From positions 4,092,001 through 4,156,000 of the forward strand of contig OX388310.1 in NCBI GenBank assembly GCA_947579605.1: a stretch of 64,000 nucleotides of DNA, given 5' to 3'. Positions 55,701 to 64,000 of this stretch are shown here, in pieces. Each line of letters begins with the position of its first letter. The first letter of the stretch is position 1. The stretch is from Athripsodes cinereus (taxonomy: Eukaryota > Arthropoda > Insecta > Trichoptera > Leptoceridae). The notes below the pieces were generated by a model that was not told where the DNA came from, ran no database searches, and worked only from the letters and a program-made list of their open reading frames with translations. Both the position numbers and the translations under genes were made by a program.

Positions 55701-56034
55701 AATATGTTTCGGTTTCGAGCAACAAAAAAAAAATGATAGGTGATATTTAATTTTAGTACAAACTTAGAAAGATATGATTACTATGACAGAATCGTGGAAC
55801 TGCTTTAGCTTATCAATTCTCTATAATACTTCCATGTTTAAACTTAATGCTCATAAAAATGTTAGTGTTAATTAAATATGTTTATTCATTCACAACATCA
55901 AAGCGTTTTCCCAAGTGGGGTAGCCCACAAGTAATTAAATATAATGTATCGATTACCGTAGGTAATAAAAAAGTGCTGCATGTCACGTTGTTTTATCAGT
56001 TTTATAATTGACAATAATATATAAGAAATTAAGT

Positions 56035-57105
56035 TATTTATTTTATTTATTTTATTTATTTATTCATTCTTTACTGTACATTGATAAAAAACAATTACAT
56101 AAAAGGTATACATTCAAATTAAATACAATCAATATACAGAGGGCGAGTTTATCGCAAAGGCGCGATCTCTTCCAACTAACCCAAAAGTATTAACTTAAAA
56201 AAAAAAAAATAAACATAAAATATGATGAAAATAAAAAACATACATACATAGACACATATATATAAAAAGGGAGAGACTGCAAAAAAAAAAGATACAAACA
56301 TACATGCATAAAGGGAAAGGAAAAGGGGGAAAAAAGGGGGGGGGGTTAGGAGTGATGGGTTTCAGGTTTCAGAGGCTGTGTTTGTGTTTGTGGAAATCAT
56401 TTTGGCCTTAACGGCTCGCTTGAAAGACGTCAAACTTTGAGTCAGCCTAAATTTTGAAGGGAGATTATTCCAGCAACGAGCACCCTGAACTGCAAAAGAT
56501 TTTGAGATGAAAGTTGTACCATGAGCCGGGATTGACAGGATGCGCTGGTTATTCGACCTCAGAGGTAAACCGTGACTCGCCAAGTAGGTATTCAAAAGCC
56601 TCCTTAATATAGTACGGGGTTGATCCTGCGTACAGAGCATTGTGGACAAATGTGAGTAGATGGAGCTCACGTCTTTGTCGTACAGTAAGCCATTTCAGGG
56701 TATTACGATATTCAGAAATGTGGTCAGTTTTTTTTAAATTAAAAATAAACCTTATGCCAACATTCTGAAGTCGATCAATTTTGTCAATTAGATCCTGATT
56801 CATGTCCACATACACGATATCAGCATAGTCGATAATGGGCAACAGCAAGGATTGGACCAATAAAATTTTTACTTTAGTGGGCAAGAATTTTTGCAGCATC
56901 TTAAGAGTGTGGAACTTGTTAAAAAACTTTTTCTTTAGAGTGTTAAATTGATGCTGCCAAGAGAGTCTCTGGTCCATGATTATGCCCAAATTCTTTACTG
57001 TTGCCGAAGAGGGTATTGCTACTGAATTCATAGTAGTGGGAGGTAAATTCATATTTTTCAACCTGGATATAGAGTGAAGGCTACCAATGAATATTGTCTG
57101 GGTTT
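56035..57105 (-). mobile_element. 5'-truncated jockey/CR1-type LINE (family E) with its 3' UTR
   Basis: The minus strand reads TIFIGSLHSISRLK, AIPSSATVKNLGIIMDQRL, LLLPIIDYADIVYVD, RLQNVGIRFIFN and LHLLTFVHNALYAG. After a 1-bp loss near 56585 it continues in another frame with ASHGLPLRSNNQRILSIPAH and ARCWNNLPSKFR to a stop at 56362. The 3' UTR contains a C-run, then GGGTTAGTTGGAAGAGATCG and CGATAAACTCGCCCTCTGTA (56110-56180) and an AAATA tail. This places the widespread family E end in its LINE. The upstream frame starts at a TAA (57104-57106) next to a short 33-bp duplication (57077-57135). Confidence 0.85.
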
Positions 57106-57341
57106 AGTGAAGGCTTCCAATGAATATTGATTTATTATATGTAAAACTGTCCATTGGCTGCTAAATCTACCTTGCTAAATAAAATTATATATTATTATCT
57201 TAATATGAAATGTGTTAATATTGTTTGATTGTGATTTCTAATTTAATTGTTACTATTTATTTATTCATCAGTTGGTAGGTAGGTGTTTAAAATTAAACTT
57301 TATTTTCTAAAATACATTTTTGACATAATTTAATATAAAAT

Positions 57342-57400
57342 AATAAAATAAAATATTACAAAACACTATTTTACTGTGTTTTGTAATATTTTATTTTATT
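57342..57400. repeat. perfect 25-bp inverted repeat
   Basis: Arms 57342-57366 and 57376-57400 with a 9-nt loop. Contains ATATTACAAAACAC and its complement. Confidence 0.9.
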
Positions 57401-57402
57401 AA

Positions 57403-57815
57403 AAGTCGTTCCACAAGGTTTCTCTCAATAATTTCGAAAATTTATTATTTAGTTATTTCACCCTGAGCAAAGCCGGGTTATAAAAGCTAATATAAAATGA
57501 AACGTATTTCATTCTACTTCGTATAGTCGGAGGAAACTCATAGCACAACACAATATGCGATTCAACGCGGATTGCAAATAGATTCCCCGTGGAGTAAATA
57601 TTTTTTTTTAAATTGAACGAACGAAACGGTTTTACGGTGAATTCCCATTGTATAAACTTATTATTATTTGTGTTTTATTTAAAAATCCTTTCACTTTGTT
57701 CTGGTCGTTTTCCTAATGCTGAGCATCGTTATCTGAAAACAATCATAATATTATGTGTCCTACATATTTCTTCTCAATCCACTGCCGTCCTAAACCAGCT
57801 TTATTTATTCGACAC
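57403..57815. other. no feature assigned
   Basis: AT-rich with a moderately GC-rich patch at 57500-57560. No product recognised. Confidence 0.4.
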
Positions 57816-57817
57816 CA

Positions 57818-58056
57818 ACATCTTCACAAGATCGGCGCACAGGTAACGCTTTTGCCTTTGGGTCATGAGGTTCCGGCTTCCATTCCCAGCCAGGGAAAAA
57901 TGAAAAATAGCCTTTTTCAAATTGTCCTGGGTTAGGGTGTTACATGTATATGTGTTTAGTGTATTGTATATATGTGTATCGTCGCGTTAGTACCCATAAT
58001 ACAATATTCATATCTTAGTTTGGGATAAGCTCGATCTGTGTGAATTGTCTATGTAT
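57818..58056 (+). mobile_element. tRNA-derived SINE, family A
   Basis: The plus-strand copy of the repeat at 13378. The head is degraded (GGCGCACAGGTAACGCTTTT for the A box, GGCTTCCATTCCCAG for the B box). The body matches at GGTTAGGGTGTTACATGTAT, AGTTTGGGATAAGCTCGATC and TGTGTGAATTGTCTATGTAT. Confidence 0.85.
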
Positions 58057-59135
58057 GTTCTGTTATGATATGCTATTGCAATGGTCCAACTCCGATTTTT
58101 ATTCTTTAGTCTCCATTTTAAAGCTTCTTGCTACATGATAAAAAATTATTTATTCATTGATTTATGATCTGCCTTTTTCTATTTAATAGATACATTCAAC
58201 ATATTGGTTGAACCCTTTTCATGAAGTCAAATAAATGTTTAAATACATAATAAATTGAACTTGAGAAAGTGTTTTCATGAAGAAAATTATCTCTTGATAA
58301 AGGAAAATGAAAGCTTTATTTGATTTTCTAAAACCAAAGAATGATTACAATATATTTTTTTTATGAGTTCATCCAATCAAAATATTAGAATACCTAGTAT
58401 TATGATAGCTACTAAAGATTTAATCAATAATGTAGGATCTGTATTGTATATATATATATATATATTTTGGTAAGAATACTGCATTTCAAATCCATTCCTT
58501 AAGCCTAAATCATTATTCCAAATGAGAACTTTCTAAGAGTAAATTAAGCTTTGTATTTACTTCATGCATGAACGATTGTATTTGAGGAACTTTAATACCA
58601 ATGATAGATAGATAGATATTAAACAGAATTAAGCTCCTATTTGTGTGAATTATTATTTCAAAGCAAACAAATCCACCATCTGATATGGAAATAATTAGTA
58701 ATTCGATAATTTATTGAATAGTATTAAATGCTGATCAATTTTCGTATCCTATGAACAAAGCTTATGGTGGATACATATCATTAAACCAAATTTAATTAGC
58801 TATTAGTATGATTTATATTTGTATGCATACGTGATCGTAAAGCTCTAAAACATGCTTTATGTTTGCAGAATCGAAGGATGTTTTTATTACTTTAGGAATT
58901 AATGGCGTAAGGGATATATTTCCTGTCAACAAAAATAAATTTTGTGCTTTTGTGAAACATTGGAGAGTTCCTTTGTAAGAATGTAAGTAGCAGAACGAGC
59001 TTTATAATAAAGAAATGTTGAATGTTACTCTGACGAGCTTAAAATAGAATCAATTGAAACGAGAAAGTCCAAGGTGATAGAAAACTAAAGGGATTGATAA
59101 TTAATAGAATGTATTAGGCCGAAAACTTAAATATT
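58057..59135. other. AT-rich DNA with a TA microsatellite
   Basis: (TA)n at 58447-58464. No coding or repeat ends recognised. Confidence 0.5.
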
Positions 59136-59159
59136 TTAGAATCATTAGTAAGTCCAATG

Positions 59160-59275
59160 ACATTCAAAAGTCATTAGTGATGGTTATATCGGTAGAATGG
59201 TGGGTGATTGATTTTTGAGGAAGTCCGAATGGAAGGCCTTTGTCCGATACTGGACACGAAAATGAGGATGACATA
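59160..59275 (+). pseudogene. RTE-like 3' end scrap
   Basis: GGAAGGCCTTTGTCCGATAC, TGGACACGAAAATGAGGATG resembles the common insect RTE end encoding GGLCP..D. Weak. Confidence 0.4.
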
Positions 59276-59494
59276 AGTACACGATTAAAACTGTGAATAT
59301 TATTTTTTTTGCGCGAAACTCGCCACGAAATTTTATTTAAAAAAATATTCATTTTTACAGGTTCCAAGACAGAGTAAGATTAAAGTGAATAATAAAAATT
59401 CTTACGTATGACATGAAGTTCTTTTTTTTCAAAATAAACCTTATAAGAACATATATCTTGAAACATTTTTTTAAGACTTGAGTATTATACTTAC

Positions 59495-59692
59495 TTCCGA
59501 TGGCCGAACAGCTCTTGTAGGACCTTTGCCTCCGAAACAGTAGATCTCCAAGACTTTCTATCCTGAGCAATGGACTGCCAGTCGTCTTTAGCATTGAGCT
59601 CCTCCAGATCTCGGTTGATGTTATCTAACAATCTTTGTCTTGGTCTGCCTAACGGTCTCCTGCCCTCGGGTATACCCTAAGTATTATACTGT
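59495..59692 (-). pseudogene. RTE-type 3' stub (AxVLxxLFGxRK family)
   Basis: The minus strand reads EGRRPLGRPRQRLLDNINRD, LEELNAKDDWQSIAQDRKSW RSTVSEAKVLQELFGHRK and a stop. GRPR..QDRKSWR is the RTE-like tail arrangement. The readable part has an open frame. Confidence 0.82.
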
Positions 59693-60048
59693 AACAAATT
59701 CTTATTAATCAAAACTTGTAAGTTTAAATAGTTATTATTTATGTTGTAATCTAAAAAAAGCTCGTAATAAATAATGACGCATAATTTCAAAGAAAACGAA
59801 CTTTTCTTGTCTTTTATATAAAAAGAGACATCACAAACCTTTTGAGAGTAGAATATTATTATTTCCATTTTTATACGAAAGTGAACTAGTACCGAAATAT
59901 AAGTTCAAGTATATTTTATATAACTTTATAAAAAAATGTAAAATGTATTTTCTGTAGCAAAAGCTGGCCTCGTTCGCTAATGACAAGACTGTCTTGTGAA
60001 GAATATTTATATTTAGTGATATTATGCAAATGAAGATATTGGTAAAAC

Positions 60049-60115
60049 GTTGGGAGAAACAGTGAAGAATGAGGATGTCTGGAAAATGAGTGGATGCGAG
60101 AAGAGCGTTGTGGTC
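60049..60115 (+). pseudogene. tiny RTE family A scrap
   Basis: It encodes GETVKNEDVWKMSGCEKSVV, corresponding to KTLRDRVKNEDIRRMSGCKK in the intact element. No tail, so it is a secondary remnant. Confidence 0.72.
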
Positions 60116-60374
60116 CTAAATTTCTAGTCCAAAAAATACCAAAAAGCACATAAAAAATAATAAATTTATATTAAATATTTACGGCGTTAGCCTTTGACAT
60201 ATTAACAATCATATTAAAAACAAAAAAACATCTCAATAAATGATGTGTCATATCAAGAACAATTCAGGTATGTCATTCAGGTAAAATAAGTGGAAGTGAG
60301 ATAATTATTTTATAACAGTCATTCTGGTGAAATAAGTGTTAGTGAGATAATTATAATAATGTCAATCAAAAATA

Positions 60375-60795
60375 TTCAATTTTGCCATCTACACCCAAAT
60401 CCGGTTAAACAATAAAAAAATTAGTAAATATTCTAAACATTTGTTGCTGATTGGTCGAACTAGCAGCCGATAAAGTATTGAACTTAGTTGTTCCGGCGCC
60501 ATTTAGACGGAAGATCGCGATCTATTTGAGATCTGAAAAATGAGATCCCAAAAAGATGGTTGCTTCTAAGGTTTGCATAAAGCGTCTCTCGATTGGTGGA
60601 CCTTAAATCGTGACATTGAGAATGGTGGAATTGGTGAACGTTGTCCATGGACACCGAAAGTGATCACTTAAGCCAACCTAGAGCCAATTCGTAAGCGTTG
60701 GGACACCTTTCTCACTTCTTCCGATTAGAGTTTACACAATGTTGCATTGTGTAGATATGGTTCTCCAATCGAGGTTTCTGATTGGTTTCAATTTA
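60375..60795 (+). repeat. family D, longest copy
   Basis: CCATCTACACCCAAATCCGG and the AATATTCTAAACAT end, followed by a full body: GCTGATTGGTCGAACTAGCA, GGTTGCTTCTAAGGTTTGCA, TTGTCCATGGACACCGAAAG, GAGCCAATTCGTAAGCGTTG, GTTCTCCAATCGAGGTTTCT GATTGG. The end of one unit lies before the body of another, so this may be two units in tandem. Confidence 0.75.
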
Positions 60796-61465
60796 GTCGT
60801 TTTAAATAGAGAATTTATATGTATTATACACTTTTTTTGATATCATTCAATTAAATAGTTTAAAATTTCAGGTAACAAGTGTTACATTTGATTTTATCAA
60901 AGGTCGTTAATACAGCCTACAATGGAAAGGTAGTAATATATTCATGTTACTAGCAAAATGTCACTTTAACTGATTTGTAAAGTGATATAAATTTGGTAAA
61001 TGATACTGTCAGGATATCGAATCTCACTTAAGCACTTGTATCATTGAATTTCCTTGAGTGATATTATTATTATTCTGGCAAGTGACAATCTTATTCAAAT
61101 AATAACATCTGTGATTACGTAGATACAAATTAACAAACATTAGTAGTGAGCCTTCTGACAAATCTCTTAAGTGACAAACCCTTGGAATTAAACTTTGTTA
61201 AGTAACGATTAAGAAAGTTAACTGTTGTTAAAAGCGGGTTACAATGTAATAATAAGTTATTAAGTTTAATACGACCAATTATTAATTAACCGGTTTCGGA
61301 TAATTTCGGTCGAAAATAAGTAAATATTTAAAAGTGAAAAATTTGAATTGTTAAGAGAATATTATTTTCCAAAAACGAAAATTATCATAAATAAAACAAA
61401 GATACCTTAATAAAAATTTAGTAAAAATGTTCTGTAGTTTTTTAAGACGGTCTCAGTCTTAGCTG
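60796..61465. other. AT-rich DNA, no feature seen
   Basis: Nothing recognised. Confidence 0.5.
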
Positions 61466-61469
61466 AATT

Positions 61470-61695
61470 CTATACCATCACAGCATCATCAAACTGCAAG
61501 TTATAAACATGCAGATTGTCTTACCCGTCCCAATAAAAAAGGAGACATTCAGGATAGGTGGCATGCCTTATCGCTGAATTGTAAATGAATTTATACGTGA
61601 GGTTTAAGAAACACCTGCCTTTTATAAGACTGTCAAAATTAACAGAAAAAAGTAGGAAACATATTAATTGCCAGGAACTCTACAAGGTAAATGAT
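61470..61695 (-). repeat. family C repeat
   Basis: TATACCATCACAGCATCATC to AAAATTAACAGAAAAAAGTA. A similar minus copy lies at 62670-62890. Confidence 0.68.
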
Positions 61696-61734
61696 GTTAT
61701 AGATGGGTATTTTGTCCTTAAATTTATTGATTTT

Positions 61735-61785
61735 TTTTATTTATGTTTACCACGGCGTGAGCCTTTTACATGTTTAAAAATATAC
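61735..61785 (-). repeat. LINE family F 3' end, reversed
   Basis: ACCACGGCGTGAGCCTTTTA CATGTTTAAA. Another reversed scrap is at 60180-60215. Confidence 0.55.
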
Positions 61786-62669
61786 AAAAAAACATACATA
61801 TCAAATTTCTCATCAACAAACACTGCTGGAGCAAGATAAGAACAAAAAACTGTCGAAAAACAAAAACACAGTTGGGAATCAATACAAAATATCAATAATA
61901 TTAGTCAAATCATAAAATAGTACAGAATATTAATGAAATGTTTAGCAATATGTCAAGAATTAAAATTAAAGTTAAGTTTGGAGATGTCAAGTAGATAGAA
62001 GTAAGAAAAAAAAATCTATGAAAATGGTACAAATATTTTAAATGTCATAAGAAATGTAGTCAATAGTTGAAATGTCGTAAGAATTAGTCTTAATTGATTA
62101 AAATGTCAATAATAAAATAGAAAAATGTTAATTATAATTTTAATAATCAATGATGTTTTATCACGAGATAAAGGAAACAATCTAAAAACAGTACAATGAT
62201 GCAATTTAGATAACAAAAGACAAAAAAAAATAATCAAAAAAAAATACAAACATTCTTCGAAATGCCAATTTTACATAAGCAATCTTGAAACAAAAAGAAA
62301 TCAATATTGCAAAGGCGACATGTATTATGCCTGAAGATACATATGATTTTTATAGGATACTTACAAGCTTCTACAAGAAAGAATAAATTGCTATCACTGA
62401 AGTGCATAAGTGAGTCATAAGAATTCGTTATTTTTCCAATTGTCTAAATACGGTTACGCTTTCAGTCAAAAGTCCCATATCGGTCACTTTGTGTGTAAGC
62501 TTTAAGCTTTTAGGTAGCAAGCTAAAGGAAGTGTTGAGTAAACAAAAGGGCAATCAACAAAGTTTCACGCTGTTAATCGTGTCGCCTCTGTAAAACATGC
62601 CATAGGGGTTTGTCTAAGAAAACGTTATTTGTTGTCTTGAGAAAATACTGTCAATTACGGTGTTATATA

Positions 62670-62890
62670 AAATATTTCACGGCAAATGGGGTGGCCAGTA
62701 GTCGAACTGCTAGTAATAAACATGCATGTCTTCGTTTTCGCGTCAATAAAAGTTAAGACATCCTTGGTGGCGTGCCTCATCGCTGAACTGAATATGTATA
62801 CTACCTTAAAACGTGATGTTTATCAAACACCTGCACATTCATGGGCAGTTGAAAACTCATAGAAAAGAGTACCTGTATTAAACATTTGAT
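62670..62890 (-). repeat. family C repeat
   Basis: ACGGCAAATGGGGTGGCCAG, GGTGGCGTGCCTCATCGCTG, GGGCAGTTGAAAACTCATAG. Confidence 0.65.
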
Positions 62891-63117
62891 ATGTTTGAAT
62901 TTTCGCTGCTCCGTCATGAAATTTTAATTTTTCTATCGCTGTATATTTGTAAATGGAATTAAATATGAAGGGTACATAATTATGACGATTGAGCTATGTA
63001 ATAAAACACAATGACACAAAATTGTAAAATACGTTGTGTTTAATACTTTGAACTCAAAAATGATATATTTGATTTGCATTTATATAATAATTTATTGTTA
63101 TTTATTTTGAATATCTT

Positions 63118-63232
63118 ATTTTTTTATTGGCACATAGAAGACGGCCTGCATGCTTATTACGTGCAGCTGTTCTGCTGGCTACCCCATTTGTGGGATATGC
63201 CGTGATGGTGTATTAGTAGTAGTAATAGTATT
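63118..63232 (+). repeat. family C repeat, 3' half
   Basis: TTGGCACATAGAAGACGGCC to CTACCCCATTTGTGGGATAT GCCGTGATGGTGTATTAGTAG. Confidence 0.72.
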
Positions 63233-63532
63233 TATTTAGAAATTGCTACCACATAAATGGGTTTTTATTTTCCTCCAATACTCGTAGTCCATTTTCAAAT
63301 CTGTTGTTTCTTCTAAATATTTGTATTGGAAATTTTACAAGTAAAATGAAGAACAGCAAGAGATAGAAAATATAAAATATTATATTAGTTGAGTTGACGT
63401 TATTTTGTAAAACTACACGTTTAAATATTGAAGAAAACACGGTTGGTTTTAGTTTAACTTTGTATTTATGTAATTATATATTGACCAGTCGATTTTGACA
63501 AAGGCCCAGAAGACATTTCAAAAGGCCTAGGC

Positions 63533-63945
63533 CAAGAAATATTGGTCAATTTCTACTATACATAGGTTATCCAATAGTATCCAGTTAGAAAATATATAAT
63601 TATTAATGATCATAGTAGTATTTATTTTAATTATCTTTCATTATACACCGTTACAAGATATCATGGAACATCCAGATATGAAATGGGGGAGGGATACAAA
63701 TTATATTTATATAATGATTTATTCTTGTACATAGTTGAATTACATGGCATAATTTATTATGCATTTAAATAATATTGCAATCACTGGACAAGATGCAACT
63801 CCTCGCCCCATATGGCTTCTGCGATATCTTGTAACGGTATACAGTGAAGGATAATAAAAATACGTAATACTATGATCATCAATATATGTATTATGTTGTC
63901 ATAATGGGTACTACTGGATAACCTATAGTAGAAATTGACCGAAAT
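63533..63945. repeat. fold-back element, diverged arms
   Basis: Arms of about 120 bp (63533-63662 and 63825-63945) match in inverted order at perhaps three quarters of positions, sharing GGTCAATTTCTACTATA, AATGATCATAGTA and CCGTTACAAGATATC. The loop is about 160 bp. Old, non-coding. Confidence 0.7.
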
Positions 63946-64000
63946 ATCTTTATCATAATGCACCAGAACGACACCTTTTATGACAACAATTTTATAAGTC

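Overview
The window looks like intergenic or intronic DNA from an insect, most likely a moth or butterfly. It is strongly AT-rich and has no bacterial-style gene packing. Almost everything recognisable is a transposable element of a type usual in arthropod genomes: RTE-type and jockey/CR1/R1-type LINEs, tRNA-derived SINEs, piggyBac-like, hAT-like and Tc1/mariner-like DNA elements, and many small fold-back elements. The order-level assignment rests on the repertoire only. No complete host gene, rRNA or functional tRNA was found.

The centrepiece is a full-length, apparently intact RTE-type non-LTR retrotransposon at 35017-39492. Its 5' leader begins with about 8.9 identical 139-bp tandem monomers. 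A 195-bp unique leader follows, then one 1011-codon endonuclease/reverse-transcriptase frame (36442-39477), then an almost absent 3' UTR ending in a (TATAG)n tail. A direct repeat of up to 13 bp, TAGTATTAATCTC, abuts the first monomer and the tail. The monomer array therefore entered with the element.

Layout: 0-9 kb has truncated RTE copies (two with clear target-site duplications at 2952-3614 and 5583-5808, a related family at 5145-5561) and a candidate terminal host exon at 590. 9-17.5 kb has a hAT-like element with a nested LINE tail (9924-10666), a tRNA SINE, fold-backs and a TTAA-flanked piggyBac-like element (16228-17512). 17.7-19.5 kb is a second long but broken RTE-type copy. 19.5-35 kb is AT-rich DNA with RTE 3' stubs, an R1-like ORF2 end, fold-backs and SINE pieces. 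35-39.5 kb is the intact element. 41-49.1 kb holds LINE 3' halves and a Tc1/mariner-like remnant (46543-49069) carrying a SINE and a LINE inside it. 49.7-53.2 kb holds a 525-bp fold-back, an unidentified decayed coding region (50583-51406), a perfect 98-bp inverted repeat and a piggyBac-like deletion derivative with part of its transposase tail. 54-64 kb has more RTE stubs, a LINE with its 3' UTR, SINEs and another fold-back.

The sequences do not form a pathway. They are parasites and their dependents. At least seven RTE-type families are present mainly as short 3' stubs, as expected for target-primed reverse transcription that stops early. One abundant short repeat (called family C here) ends in nearly the same sequence as the intact RTE element and may be mobilised by a related LINE. 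Family labels A-G below are local to this window.
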